Origin: an uncultured bacterium
GTDB taxonomy: Bacteria; Cyanobacteriota; Vampirovibrionia; Gastranaerophilales; Gastranaerophilaceae
Length of the DNA: 64,000 nt
Direction: 5' to 3'
Assembly: GCA_902774905.1 (NCBI GenBank)
Contig: CACYKF010000014.1
Location: 1-64,000 of the forward strand
Below are positions 1 through 8,981 of this stretch, piece by piece. The position numbers were made by a program, and so were the translations under genes. Below the pieces are notes generated by a model. The model was not told the DNA's origin. It made no database searches and saw only the letters and a list, made by a program, of their open reading frames with translations. Within the stretch, counting starts at the first letter, position 1. Each line of letters opens with the position of its first letter.

Positions 1-108
1 CGTCAGGCATTGCAGTGAAATAGCGTATTTTCTCTTTCTTGGTTCATTCTTTCTCTTTTCATCGCAAGAAAAGAGAAAGAATGAACATACAGATAATATT
101 TTTTATGT
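1..108. mobile_element. Right end of a MITE-like repeat, cut by the window edge
   Basis: Bases 1-86 match 32691-32776 with about three mismatches. Both contain a perfect 19-bp inverted repeat (here 42-60 and 68-86, 7-base loop). The following bases to about 108 (GATAATATTTTTTATGT) are a shortened form of the terminal inverted repeat found complete at 32803-32825. The left part of the element lies outside the window. Confidence 0.75.
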
Positions 109-197
109 AACTATAGTAATGACATGTACAGCAGTGAAATGCTACTTTAAAATAGTATATAATGACCTAAATTTTATACTTCATGTATTTAAAACTT

Positions 198-413
198 CTA
201 TTTGATACAATCAAGTTCTCCATAATACGGGCGAACTTTTTTTAATGCTCTTTCTATATCATCAAAAATTTGGTGCAAAGGGGTGTGTTCCGATAGTTCT
301 TCTCTGCTTTCTATATAACTTTGGGCTAATAACAAACAATTTTTTATACTGACAAATGCATCGCTGACTATAAAATCTTTTTTTCTTTCCTCTTTTTCAA
401 ACTCTTTAGTCAT
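198..413 (-). CDS. Small hypothetical protein, acidic and helical
   Basis: A 71-residue protein rich in Glu and Lys, with a charged N-terminus (KEFEKEERKKDF) and a predicted helical body. I see no signal peptide, membrane segment or family motif. An AAGGGG-like ribosome binding site lies just upstream of the ATG on the minus strand. It is divergent from the small HTH gene at 526, with a shared 112-base spacer holding an inverted repeat, so it may be a target of that regulator. The function is unknown. Confidence 0.6.
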   Translation of the reverse strand: MTKEFEKEERKKDFIVSDAFVSIKNCLLLAQSYIESREELSEHTPLHQIFDDIERALKKVRPYYGELDCIK

Positions 414-449
414 AATAATTCCCCTTATGTTAATAAATATTACTAATAC

Positions 450-467
450 ATTCCGATATAAGGGAAT
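450..467. promoter_or_regulatory. Inverted repeat ATTCC-N8-GGAAT in a divergent spacer
   Basis: ATTCC at 450-454 and GGAAT at 463-467 form a short inverted repeat between two divergent genes, one of which encodes an HTH protein. It could be an autoregulatory operator; this is inference from position only. Confidence 0.3.
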
Positions 468-525
468 ATTATACTACATAAAGGAACATGTCAACTTATA
501 TCGAACAAATATATAAAATGATTTT

Positions 526-729
526 ATGATTGAAAATAATATTTCTGTATTAATAGGTAAAAAAAGAACAACTGTTGCTGAAGTTGCAAGAATTGCGAAT
601 TTAAAATATACTACCGTAGATAATTTGTATCGTGACAAAACAAAGGGAATAGAGTTTGAAACAATGAACAAACTCTGTTTTGCACTTGACTGCTCAACAG
701 GTGATTTGTTCACATATATTCCTGATTAA
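526..729 (+). CDS. Small Cro/C1-type HTH transcriptional regulator
   Basis: A 67-residue single-domain protein. Residues about 15-60 fit a Cro/C1 helix-turn-helix: TTVAEVARIANLKYTTVDNL (scaffold and recognition helices) followed by a conserved tail like CFALDCSTGDLF, typical of compact YozG-like regulators. There is no dimerisation extension. The 5' region lacks a clear Shine-Dalgarno and the ATG follows closely after a TATAAA, so the message may be nearly leaderless. It is divergent from the 71-residue protein at 198 and probably regulates that spacer. Confidence 0.8.
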   Translation: MIENNISVLIGKKRTTVAEVARIANLKYTTVDNLYRDKTKGIEFETMNKLCFALDCSTGDLFTYIPD

Positions 730-766
730 TACTGTAAATTGGGGCTTGTACCTCAAAAGGGATAAT

Positions 767-2140
767 CTATTTTGTCAACATTTCGTTAATTGCTTTTGCG
801 GCTTTTTTACCTGCGCCCATAGCGTTAATTGCGTTTGATTCTCCGACAGGTGCGACATCTCCGCCTGCATAAACACAAGGAATGTTGGTCGCTCTTGTTT
901 CTCCGTCAACTGTAATGTAACCTTTTTTATCGGTTACAATTTCAAGCCCGTCATACTGTGCAGAACGCTGAATAATCGGGTTAGGATCAGTCCCGAGTGC
1001 AACAATTACGGTATCAACATCTTCTACAACAAATTCACCCGTTCCGACAGGTCTGCATCTGCCCGATTCATCAGGTTCGCCAAGTTCCATTTTTTCAAAT
1101 TTCATTCCGTCAACATATCCGTCTTTTTCAAGTATTTCAACAGGTGCGTGTAAAAATTTGAAAACAATTCCTTCTTCTTTTGCATGGCGAATTTCTTCAA
1201 GTCTTGCAGGAAGTTCTTTTTCCGTGCGGCGATACATGATAGAAACTTCTTCAAAACCTACTCGAACGGCAGTTCTTGCAGCATCCATCGCAACATTCCC
1301 GCCGCCGATTATTGCGGCTTTTTTACCTATTCTTAACGGTGTTGGGGAATCTTGTCTGCCTGCACCCATAAGATTAACACGGGTTAAAAATTCGTTTGCG
1401 CTATATACACCGTTTAAATTTTCCCCTTTTATGTGCATCATTTTGGGCAACCCTGCGCCTGAGCAAATGAATATTGCATCAAATCCATCTTCTTTTAATT
1501 GTTTTAAGGTTATAGATTTCCCGACAATAACATTTGTTTTAAATTCAACTCCCATTTTTTTGAGGTTGTCTATTTCTCTGTCTAAGAAGGTTCTTGGCAG
1601 TCTGAATGGCGGAATACCGTATCTTAAAACCCCGCCTAATTTATGCAATGCCTCAAATACAACAACTTCGTGACCTGCTTTGCGCAAATCTGCTGCTGCT
1701 GTAATTCCTGCGCAACCTGAACCTACAACTGCAACTTTTTTACCGCTTGGGATAATTTCTGTTTCGCTTGCTTTTGTGTTATCGCCGACATATCTTTCTA
1801 ATGCGCCGATAGCCACGCTTTCACCCTTTATACCGAGAACACAGTTGCCTTCGCATTGTCTTTCCTGAGGACAAACACGACCGCAAACAGACGGGAGCAT
1901 GCTTGTCTGACGAATTATATCGCCTGCTTTATCAAGTTCGTCATTTTTTAATGCTTCTATAAAATCCGGTATCTGAATATTAACAGGGCAACCCTGAACG
2001 CATCTTGGATTTTTGCAGTGCAGACATCTTGAAGCCTCAAGTTTTACTTGCTCCGGTGTCAAATTACTTTCTACCGCTTCAAAATTTGAGCGGCGTTCAA
2101 TCTTGTCTTGTTCTTTTACTCTCTGTCTTTCAGCAACCAT
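767..2140 (-). CDS. gltA: NADPH-dependent glutamate synthase small subunit / NfnB-like flavoprotein
   Basis: A 457-residue iron-sulfur flavoprotein of the glutamate synthase beta-subunit family. It passes electrons from NADPH through FAD to 4Fe-4S clusters. Visible are eight N-terminal cysteines in two groups (39, 42, 47, 51 and 86, 90, 96, 100), the FAD Rossmann motif GSGCAG at 140-145, a second dinucleotide motif GGGNVAMDAA near 280 and a C-terminal FAD motif (AGGDV). No large glutamate synthase subunit and no NfnA-type partner is adjacent, so the electron acceptor cannot be fixed from context. The family includes stand-alone GltA, NfnB and SudA forms, and I cannot separate them by eye. The ATG is preceded by AAGGGATAGAG on the coding strand. 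Confidence 0.88.
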   Translation of the reverse strand: MVAERQRVKEQDKIERRSNFEAVESNLTPEQVKLEASRCLHCKNPRCVQGCPVNIQIPDFIEALKNDELDKAGDIIRQTSMLPSVCGRVCPQERQCEGNCVLGIKGESVAIGALERYVGDNTKASETEIIPSGKKVAVVGSGCAGITAAADLRKAGHEVVVFEALHKLGGVLRYGIPPFRLPRTFLDREIDNLKKMGVEFKTNVIVGKSITLKQLKEDGFDAIFICSGAGLPKMMHIKGENLNGVYSANEFLTRVNLMGAGRQDSPTPLRIGKKAAIIGGGNVAMDAARTAVRVGFEEVSIMYRRTEKELPARLEEIRHAKEEGIVFKFLHAPVEILEKDGYVDGMKFEKMELGEPDESGRCRPVGTGEFVVEDVDTVIVALGTDPNPIIQRSAQYDGLEIVTDKKGYITVDGETRATNIPCVYAGGDVAPVGESNAINAMGAGKKAAKAINEMLTK

Positions 2141-2254
2141 ATCTCTATCCCTTATTAAAACTGTATTCGAAAATATTTTAATTTAAATAAGTCTTATGCG
2201 CAAGGGGTTTGAAAACTTTTACAAATATGATAGTATAACAAAAAGAGGGATTTT

Positions 2255-3457
2255 ATGGAAAATTTTAGCGAAAATAATAAACTTTTCAGTTTTGACGGAA
2301 TAATAAATCGCAGAAATTATATTGTAAATATTTTGCTTGTTGAAACAATAATACAGGCATTTATAGCAACTCCGTTAATGGTTGCGGTTTTTAAAAGTAA
2401 CAGTCTGACAGGTTCAATTCTTGGCGGCGGAACAATGCCAGTGTGGTGGTATGTTGTGATGAGTATATCAGCAATATTAAGTTCAATTATGTATATGCCG
2501 TCAGTTGTGCGCAGGTTTCGTGACATCATGGGTGTTTCAGGCAAAGATAATGTTAAGTCGTTTGGGATATTTACCTTTGTGATACTGATTTTGAGTATAC
2601 CTGCGACTTTTTCAAAAGATATGCTTCTTTTATCTTTTAAAGCATTAGGGCTTGCAATTTTAATTTTACTTGCTTGCATAAAAGGGCAGATTACGGCGAA
2701 TAAACCTAAAAGTGAAATTGCGGGGTTTAACTGGGGTGCATTTATCGGAACCTGGATTTGGGGACTTTTTAACAAGAGTTATATAACTTTGTGGGCATTG
2801 CCTTTAACTTTTACAACCGGTGCATTGCCTTTTTATATTGTCTGCGGATTAAAAGGGAATGAGTGGGCTTATGAAAAAAAATCCGACAAAGATATAAAAA
2901 AATTTCATTCCGGTCAAAAAGTGCAAACTATTATCTGGACAATACTTGTCCCTGTGTTATCTTTTATACTTGTTGTTTGCGGCAGTATTTGTTTATACAA
3001 ATTTGCAAAAAGTTATACAAAATCTCATCCTGATTTTGCAAAACAGGCGGTTGAATATTATGTAAGAACCGAATCGCAGGCGGCAATGTCAAAATTTGAC
3101 AAGATAGAATTGGGTGAAAACGAGTACAAATTTTATATCAATCCTAAAAAATGGGCAAACTCATCACGGAAAGAAAAGATGGCTGATTTTGACATGGCAA
3201 GCGGCTATGTAATGCTAAAAAATATAGAAAACGGCAATCTTGCCGAAGCGTTTTCCGGAACATCATCGGGAAATATTATGAACAGGATAAAAATTTATTC
3301 TTCATATAACGATGAATTGTTAGGGGAATTTTATCTAAAGATTGAGGATATGGAAAAACTGATGCAAGATGCAAAAAATAATCCTGAAATACAGGCTAAA
3401 TTGGGGGAAGAAATTAAAAAGGGCTACAGGTTCAATTCGCATCCGACATTACCTTAG
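2255..3457 (+). CDS. DUF805 plus DUF2628-like membrane protein
   Basis: A 400-residue integral membrane protein. Residues about 8-100 match the DUF805 pattern (FSFDGIINRRNYI at the start, then FRDIMG after the third hydrophobic segment). The middle, around NWGAFIGTWIWGLFNKSY and GLKGNEWAY, resembles DUF2628, in which a short aromatic motif precedes two membrane segments. A last transmembrane helix (near 230-255) anchors a soluble alpha/beta C-terminal domain of about 140 residues that I do not recognise. The start is set by GAGGG nine bases upstream of ATG. A monocistronic gene of unknown role, perhaps in envelope stress or transport. Confidence 0.75.
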   Translation: MENFSENNKLFSFDGIINRRNYIVNILLVETIIQAFIATPLMVAVFKSNSLTGSILGGGTMPVWWYVVMSISAILSSIMYMPSVVRRFRDIMGVSGKDNVKSFGIFTFVILILSIPATFSKDMLLLSFKALGLAILILLACIKGQITANKPKSEIAGFNWGAFIGTWIWGLFNKSYITLWALPLTFTTGALPFYIVCGLKGNEWAYEKKSDKDIKKFHSGQKVQTIIWTILVPVLSFILVVCGSICLYKFAKSYTKSHPDFAKQAVEYYVRTESQAAMSKFDKIELGENEYKFYINPKKWANSSRKEKMADFDMASGYVMLKNIENGNLAEAFSGTSSGNIMNRIKIYSSYNDELLGEFYLKIEDMEKLMQDAKNNPEIQAKLGEEIKKGYRFNSHPTLP

Positions 3458-3471
3458 AATTAAAAGAAATA

Positions 3472-3499
3472 TTGACAAGTATTTTTGATTATGTAGAAT
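3472..3499 (+). promoter_or_regulatory. Sigma70-type promoter of tRNA-Gln
   Basis: TTGACA at 3472-3477, a 16-base spacer and TAGAAT at 3494-3499, 23 bases upstream of the tRNA. A close match to the vegetative consensus. Confidence 0.75.
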
Positions 3500-3521
3500 A
3501 AGAGATGTGACAGTTCAATAT

Positions 3522-3578
<57 letters not shown>

Positions 3579-3594
<16 letters not shown>

Positions 3595-3827
3595 ATTATT
3601 AAAGACTTGCTCTAATGCAGGTCTTTTTTAGTGGCTTGATGAGAACCATCAATGCGTAAGCATTGACTTGGTTCGAGCGCGAGCGAGCAGAGGCTGAAAG
3701 GGCACGACAAGGGTCGTGACCTGTAACGCTGTTTATTGCGAGCGAGCAAGACAATCCAGCCACCCCAGATTATTAAAGACTTGCTCTAATGCAGGTCTTT
3801 TTTAGTGGCTTGATGAGAACCATCAAT
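3579..3827. repeat. 75-bp direct repeat containing the tRNA-Gln 3' end, with 99-bp insert
   Basis: 3579-3653 and 3753-3827 appear identical over 75 bp. The repeat carries the last 16 bases of tRNA-Gln, the terminator and about 25 bases beyond. The 99-bp spacer is GC-richer and contains a GAGCAGAGGCTGAAAGG core also found (GAGCAGAGGATGAAAGG) in the intergenic repeat at 55167-55293. A tRNA 3'-end duplication is the usual footprint of site-specific integration, but no integrase is nearby. Confidence 0.85.
3601..3629 (+). terminator. Rho-independent terminator after tRNA-Gln
   Basis: A 10-bp stem (AAAGACTTGC with GCAGGTCTTT, one G-T pair), loop TCTAAT and a T-tract. An identical copy lies at 3775-3803 within the duplicated flank. 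Confidence 0.8.
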
Positions 3828-3828
3828 A

Positions 3829-4473
3829 CTAAAAAATCGGTTCAACCGAAGTGCCACCAAAGAGCCAATTTTTGAAAAACGGTTTTGTGCCGTCTTTATT
3901 ATAATAAGTCGTATCAGGTTTTCCGCCGCCATAAGATATTGTTTCAACCTTTTTTGTTCCGGTATCTGAATATAATCCCGTACTTATAAAATCATCCCCG
4001 TATGTTCTGTCAACAAAGAGATTACCCTTTTTATCCGTATAAAATTCAATATATCCCTTTTTTAACCCTGCACCGAAACCTAAACGAATATCATGCGGCT
4101 CACTGCTATAACTTGTTACATCAAGCACATCTCCTCTTTGTTTTGCCACCTGAACGATATTTTCTTTTCTCGCAGTGTTAACTAAATCTTCAACTCTCCG
4201 ATTACTGTCTGTAGATTTACTTAATATTCCAAATAGACCTTTCAATCCCCGCTCACTAAAAATATTTTTGATAGTATCAAAAAACGGTGTTTTTGTTATC
4301 ATTACATCTTTATCAATTTCGCTAATTAAATCTCCAAACAGATATTCTGCTTCTTGAAGTGTTTTGACAGATGTTCTTGCACCTTCTTTTAGTACTTCGT
4401 AATAACCTGTAAAAGCAGGCTGTTTTACACAACTTATATGCGGGTTAAAGCAATTGACAGAAGATACATTCAT
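3829..4473 (-). CDS. Lineage-specific FTG-motif protein, 214 residues
   Basis: Unrecognised protein. The N-terminus is polar and unstructured with the motif PAFTGYYE at residues 19-26, shared in spirit with the proteins at 5650 and 57885. The middle is helical and charged. The C-terminal third is beta-rich with Gly/Tyr/Asp-rich strands (KKGYIEFYTDKKGN, SYGGGKPDTTYYNKDGT), looking like short repeated hairpins as in YD-type or MORN-like segments. There is no signal peptide or membrane helix. The upstream minus-strand region has TTGACA (4539-4534) and TACAAT (4518-4513), with a short 15-base spacing. Expressed alone; function unknown. Confidence 0.65.
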   Translation of the reverse strand: MNVSSVNCFNPHISCVKQPAFTGYYEVLKEGARTSVKTLQEAEYLFGDLISEIDKDVMITKTPFFDTIKNIFSERGLKGLFGILSKSTDSNRRVEDLVNTARKENIVQVAKQRGDVLDVTSYSSEPHDIRLGFGAGLKKGYIEFYTDKKGNLFVDRTYGDDFISTGLYSDTGTKKVETISYGGGKPDTTYYNKDGTKPFFKNWLFGGTSVEPIF

Positions 4474-4630
4474 TTTATATACCTCACTAATTAAGTATAT
4501 CTTTTTGGATATATTGTATTAAAAAAATGAATTTGTCAACTGTCAGAGGTAAATATTTATTAATTTATTAACTAATATTTTTATGCTTGTAGTAATATCT
4601 AAAAAGGTAGAAAGAGTGAGGAATAGAATT

Positions 4631-5653
4631 ATGTCAGAGCGCATGCCTAATATAGCAATTTTAGGAGCAACAGGAGTTGTTGGCAGAGAAATTACCAAAA
4701 TATTTGATGAAATGAAAATCGAATACAATTCATTGAAATTTTTATCAAGTGCAAAAAGTGCAGGTACAAAAATAATTTTTCAGGGCAAAGAATACACTGT
4801 AGAAGAAGCAAAACCTGAAAGTTTTGACGGAATCAATATTGTACTTGCGTCGGCAGGTGCTTCAACTTCAAAACTTTTTGCTCCGGAAATTGTAAAGCGA
4901 GGCGGAGTTTTAATCGACAATTCTTCAGCGTTCAGAATGGAAGAAAGTGTTCCGCTTGTTATAGTCGGGGCAAATGAAGATGATATAAAATTACACAAAG
5001 GGATTATTGCAAATCCAAATTGTTCAACTTCACAATTGATGTTGGTTTTAAAACCTTTAAATGAAAAATTTAAGATTAAAAGGCTTATAGTTTCTACCTA
5101 TCAGGCTGTTTCAGGAGCGGGTTTAAAAGCAATAAACGAACTTCGTGAGAATACAAAATGTGCATTGAACAATGAAAAATTTGAACCGGTTGCATTTAAA
5201 CATGAAATTGCGTTTAATGTTTTACCGCAAATTGATGTGTTCTGCGACAACGGCTACACAAAAGAAGAAATGAAAGTTGTAAATGAAACGAAAAAGATTT
5301 TGCATCTTGATAAAGATTTGCCGATTTCATGCACAGCAGCAAGAGTTCCCGTATTTAACAGTCACTCGGAAGCAGTAGATATTGAGTTTGAAGAAAGTGT
5401 TACTCCAGATGAAGTGCGTGAAATTTTGAAAAATACTTTTGGGGTAAAAGTTATTGATAATCCTGAGAATTTTGAATATCCTACAACAAAAGATTCATCA
5501 GGAGTTGATCCTGTATATGTCGGCAGAATAAGAAAAAACCTTGCGTTCAATAACGGAATTTCACTCTGGTGTGTTGCAGATAATTTGCGAATCGGAGCAG
5601 CACTAAATACCGTAAGAATTTGCCAAAAAGTTATTGAAATGGGCTTATACTAA
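4631..5653 (+). CDS. asd: Aspartate-semialdehyde dehydrogenase
   Basis: Converts aspartyl phosphate to aspartate semialdehyde with NADPH, the branch point for lysine/diaminopimelate, threonine and methionine. Visible are the NADP motif GATGVVG (residues 12-18), the active-site Cys131 in NPNCSTSQ, SGAG in the acyl-binding region and the catalytic His in VFNSHSEAV. At 340 residues it has the usual family length. I chose ATG 4631 because GAGG lies nine bases upstream; an upstream in-frame ATG at 4583 would add 16 residues not normal for the family. Its stop codon overlaps the stop of the convergent gene at 5650 by four bases. Confidence 0.95.
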   Translation: MSERMPNIAILGATGVVGREITKIFDEMKIEYNSLKFLSSAKSAGTKIIFQGKEYTVEEAKPESFDGINIVLASAGASTSKLFAPEIVKRGGVLIDNSSAFRMEESVPLVIVGANEDDIKLHKGIIANPNCSTSQLMLVLKPLNEKFKIKRLIVSTYQAVSGAGLKAINELRENTKCALNNEKFEPVAFKHEIAFNVLPQIDVFCDNGYTKEEMKVVNETKKILHLDKDLPISCTAARVPVFNSHSEAVDIEFEESVTPDEVREILKNTFGVKVIDNPENFEYPTTKDSSGVDPVYVGRIRKNLAFNNGISLWCVADNLRIGAALNTVRICQKVIEMGLY

Positions 5654-7143
5654 CCCTTTATCATTACTTTTTCGATATTTCCCCCAACAACTTTTAAGAT
5701 ATCATCCTGATATTTTTCAAATTGTTCTCTTGAGCAAACAATTTTCCCCGTAACGGTTTTCAGGTTCGGAGGGAATTTGCTTATGGTCGAATTATACACT
5801 TTGTTTTTATTATATAAAATAAAATTCCCGTCTATAATTTCTACCGATTTTAAAAGTTCATTTTCATCAATGCCAAACATTGAATAAGGGATTGTATGCC
5901 CATGAATGGGGTCAATATTGAATGAAGGTTTGTATCCGTTTATTTTTAGATGACCGTTTTTGAGCGATTTTACTTCTACACCAAGCATTTTGAAAACAGA
6001 TTTTATTTCACCGTCTTTTATTGCAGTGAATAATGTTTTACCTGTTTCAATATCTTTTTCATTAAGTTTTTCACTTATCATAATCGCCTGAGCGGCTTTT
6101 GGTCCATCGTCAATAATACCGGATTGACACGACAATTTTGATGTTTCAATAAATTCTTTAATTTTTCCGACAAGACTTACAGGTACAATATTATCATTTT
6201 CTTTTCCCTGAATTTGATCAATTTTGCCTTTCAATGATGTCATACCAACCATTGGCTCCCACATATTAAAAGGTTTTGTGCGTTTTAGGTATATATAAAA
6301 ATCACCGTCTGTTAATGCATCTGAAGCCTTGTCATCACTTGAACGGGTACACCAATTCTTGTTACTCAGGATTTCAAGGTTCTCAATATTTTTTAGTTTG
6401 CCTGCGCTGTCATGCTTAAAAGACGGAATTTTTACCCATACTTCGGAATTATTTGACAAATTCATACTCATAAGCAAATTATCTCTTAATCTGTGGGTGT
6501 AATATTCAATAAAAGATGGTTTTGCACAAGTGACATTACGGTCAATCGGTTGAATATCCTCAAATCGTTTTATTGTTTGCAAAAGAGCATCTTCGTTGAA
6601 TGGTACCGGAATGTGCCTGTTATCCGCTTTCAGTTCACTTGTTATCGCATGCCAAATAACAAATTTCAACGAATTATTCTCTAATTTTTTTGAAAGTTCA
6701 GGGGTTTTGTCTTTTAGTTTTTCCGGATTCTGAAGCATATCAGCCCAATAATTAAGCCTCAAAGTGCGGGCATGATTTATTTTATCTACCGAATTTTCTC
6801 TTATATCAAGGGGAATATAATTTTTCCATTTAATTTTTGTGTAATCGGTTTTTGAAAAATTCTTATAAATTTCCGGTGATTTGAAAATTTCTTTCGTTGC
6901 TTTTGCAATTTTAGACGCTGAAAGCATGCCGGAATTTATATTAAATCTTTTGCTTCCGGATAATATTTTGGCAGACAAATAGTCAAAAACCGTTTTATAC
7001 TCCGAAGCTTGCGACATGCCTGTAAAAACAACACAATCATAATTATTTATATGCAATGAAGGGATATATGTTTTTTGTGCATATAAATTATTTGAATATA
7101 AATTCTTATATCTAAAATTTGTATTATTTATAGGTTGTAACAT
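5650..7143 (-). CDS. Lineage-specific FTG-motif protein, 497 residues
   Basis: Unrecognised. The N-terminal 45 residues are Asn/Tyr-rich and disordered, ending in CVVFTGMS (FTG at 40-42). The middle is helical. A central segment NLEILSNKNWCTRSSDD, followed by GDFYIYLKR and later IDQIQGKENDN, resembles the Trp-Cys-Thr core seen in some phage and PcfJ-like proteins, where a conserved WCT precedes a beta-sheet. This is resemblance by eye only. The C-terminal third is beta-strand rich and may be leucine-rich-repeat-like (LKNGHLKINGY, FPPNLKTVTGKIVCS). No membrane segment is seen. The 3' end overlaps asd by four bases. Confidence 0.65.
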   Translation of the reverse strand: MLQPINNTNFRYKNLYSNNLYAQKTYIPSLHINNYDCVVFTGMSQASEYKTVFDYLSAKILSGSKRFNINSGMLSASKIAKATKEIFKSPEIYKNFSKTDYTKIKWKNYIPLDIRENSVDKINHARTLRLNYWADMLQNPEKLKDKTPELSKKLENNSLKFVIWHAITSELKADNRHIPVPFNEDALLQTIKRFEDIQPIDRNVTCAKPSFIEYYTHRLRDNLLMSMNLSNNSEVWVKIPSFKHDSAGKLKNIENLEILSNKNWCTRSSDDKASDALTDGDFYIYLKRTKPFNMWEPMVGMTSLKGKIDQIQGKENDNIVPVSLVGKIKEFIETSKLSCQSGIIDDGPKAAQAIMISEKLNEKDIETGKTLFTAIKDGEIKSVFKMLGVEVKSLKNGHLKINGYKPSFNIDPIHGHTIPYSMFGIDENELLKSVEIIDGNFILYNKNKVYNSTISKFPPNLKTVTGKIVCSREQFEKYQDDILKVVGGNIEKVMIKG

Positions 7144-7341
7144 GTCTGACCTTTATGCGTTTTGATAGAAATAAAACACCTAAAAATAATTTTTGCGCAA
7201 AATATTTGAAATAAATAGTAAAAATCTGTTTAATTGTAAACAAAAACTTTAATAAATTTATATATTATATATATTTATTATATACACTTTAAATAAGAAT
7301 AGGGCATATTTAAGAATTGTTAACAACATTTTAACAAAAAA

Positions 7342-7378
7342 GGCAATTTTGGAAAATAAAAATACTTTATATAAATGT
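7342..7378 (+). promoter_or_regulatory. Bipartite promoter-like motif, site 1
   Basis: GGCAATTTT at 7342-7350, 13 bases, then ACTTTATATAAATGTA from 7364. The same motif with the same spacing appears at 11571-11535 (minus), 28857, 55319 and, in weaker form, 52204 (minus), 57820 and 51620. It is followed by no open reading frame here but by a terminator at 7507. Confidence 0.6.
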
Positions 7379-7379
7379 A

Positions 7380-7537
7380 AGGGAAATACAAAATTTCAAC
7401 TTAAGGGAAAATAAAGATTAAATCTAAAGTATATGTGAAAAGGATTTAAGAACGAAAACAAGTTTATTTTATACTCTCTCTCTTAATATCCTCGTGTTTA
7501 TTTAATGTTGCCGTTATTCAATGGCAACTTTTTTTTT
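7380..7537 (+). ncRNA. Candidate small non-coding RNA, about 155 nt
   Basis: The 614-base stretch 7144-7757 has no gene. Within it, a promoter-like motif (7342-7378) and an intrinsic terminator (7507-7537) point the same way and enclose about 155 bases without a credible open reading frame (the only ATG at 7447 is followed at once by TGA). The sequence is AT-rich with a TACTCTCTCTCTTAATATCC pyrimidine stretch that could be a single-stranded seed. Boundaries are approximate. Confidence 0.45.
7507..7537 (+). terminator. Intrinsic terminator of the candidate RNA
   Basis: GTTGCC (7507-7512) pairs with GGCAAC (7523-7528) around a 10-base loop, followed by nine T residues. Confidence 0.75.
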
Positions 7538-7647
7538 AGTATTGATAATAGTTTTAGTTATTTTGAATATTTGTACAGGAAATACAAAAAATCAATTTGG
7601 TAACAAATTTTGAATTGAAAACTAAAAAATTCAATTAGCGTCCATTT

Positions 7648-7675
7648 TTGACATGGAGACACTTTATACTAAAAT
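7648..7675 (+). promoter_or_regulatory. Sigma70-type promoter of the DUF2130 gene
   Basis: TTGACA at 7648-7653, 16-base spacer, TAAAAT at 7670-7675. A hairpin GTCAAC-N8-GTTGAC (7680-7699) begins at the expected transcript start and could be an operator or leader hairpin. Confidence 0.55.
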
Positions 7676-7757
7676 GCATGTCAACCTAATCAAGTTGACG
7701 GAACAGATAATTCTACACTATACTTAAAAGTAATAAATATTTGAAAGGGAAAAATCT

Positions 7758-8981
7758 ATGCAGGAAATTAAATGTCCTAAATGCGGTGAAGTTTTTCAGG
7801 TCGATGATTCCGGATATGCCGCTATTGTAAAGCAAGTCAGAGATGAAGAATTTTCAAAAGAAATTGAAAGCAGGCAAATACAATTTGAATCCGAAAAAAA
7901 TAATGCACTTCAAATTGCAAAATTTGAAGCAGAAAAAGAATTGAGTGAAAAATTAAGTAAAAAAGAAGCAGAAATTACCGATTTAAAAAACAAAATTTCC
8001 TCTTTTAATAAAGATAAAGAAATAGAAATAACAAAACTTTTGGCTGATAAACAGGCGGAATTAACCGAAAAAGAAAGTGAAATTGCCAAATTAAATAATG
8101 ATATTACTTTGACTGAAAAAGAGTGTCAGTTAAGAGAGCAAACAATAAAAGATAAATATGAAGAACGGCTCAGATTCAAAGACGAAGAAATTGAACGGTA
8201 TAAAGATTTCAAAGCAAAATTATCTACAAAAATGCTTGGCGAAACATTAGAGCAGCATTGCGAATTATCTTTTGAACAACTTAGAGCAACAGGGTTTAAA
8301 AGTGCATATTTTGGTAAAGATAATGATGCAAAAACTGGCAGTAAAGGTGATTATATATACAGAGATTACGATCCAAACGGCAACGAACTTATTTCTATTA
8401 TGTTTGAAATGAAAAACGAAGCGGATACAACTTCAACAAAGAAAAAAAATACCGACTTTTTGAAAGAATTGAACAAAGATCGCACGGAAAAGAAATGCGA
8501 GTATGCTGTATTGGTGTCGATGCTTGAACCTGAAAGTGAACTCTATAACGGCGGAATTGTTGATATGTCGCATTATTACGAAAAAATGTATGTCATCAGA
8601 CCGCAGTTTTTTATACCTATGATAACTATTTTACGTAATGCCGCACTAAATTCTTTGGAATATAAGCAAGAACTTGAACTTATTCGCACCCAAAATATTG
8701 ATGTTTCAAATTTTGAAGCAGCAATGAATGACTTTAAAGATAAATTTTCTAAAAATTATGAACTTGCAAGTAAAAAATTCAGGACAGCAATAGATGAAAT
8801 TGACAAGACTATTGATCATCTGCAAAAAACAAAAGAGGCTCTTTTGTCGTCAGAAAACAATTTGCGTCTTGCAAATAACAAGGCAGAGGATTTGAGTATA
8901 AAAAAATTGACCAAAAATAATCCTACAATGCAGGCAAAATTTGATGCACTTAAATTACCAAAGAAAAGAAAATTTCGCTGA
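7758..8981 (+). CDS. DUF2130 domain protein with coiled coil
   Basis: A 407-residue cytoplasmic protein. It starts with a half zinc ribbon (CPKCGEVF, residues 5-12), then a long Glu/Lys coiled coil (about 30-155). The DUF2130 domain (about 160-300) has restriction-endonuclease-like features: GDYIY followed by IMFEMKNE, compatible with a PD-(D/E)XK core. A C-terminal helical segment follows. DUF2130 proteins are widespread but have no firm function; the fold suggests nucleic-acid processing. The last codons (PKKRKFR and stop) lie inside an intergenic repeat also present at 32464, so the native C-terminus may have been replaced. A good AAAGGGA site precedes the ATG. Confidence 0.8.
   Translation: MQEIKCPKCGEVFQVDDSGYAAIVKQVRDEEFSKEIESRQIQFESEKNNALQIAKFEAEKELSEKLSKKEAEITDLKNKISSFNKDKEIEITKLLADKQAELTEKESEIAKLNNDITLTEKECQLREQTIKDKYEERLRFKDEEIERYKDFKAKLSTKMLGETLEQHCELSFEQLRATGFKSAYFGKDNDAKTGSKGDYIYRDYDPNGNELISIMFEMKNEADTTSTKKKNTDFLKELNKDRTEKKCEYAVLVSMLEPESELYNGGIVDMSHYYEKMYVIRPQFFIPMITILRNAALNSLEYKQELELIRTQNIDVSNFEAAMNDFKDKFSKNYELASKKFRTAIDEIDKTIDHLQKTKEALLSSENNLRLANNKAEDLSIKKLTKNNPTMQAKFDALKLPKKRKFR

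Noticed and set aside
198-729. A toxin-antitoxin pair of the 71-residue protein and small HTH
   Set aside because: The genes are divergent with a 112-base spacer and no toxin motif is visible, unlike operonic toxin-antitoxin pairs.
1158-1673. Long open frame opposite the glutamate synthase small subunit
   Set aside because: It is the antisense shadow of a clear gene with correct motifs, lacks a ribosome binding site and has no recognisable domains.
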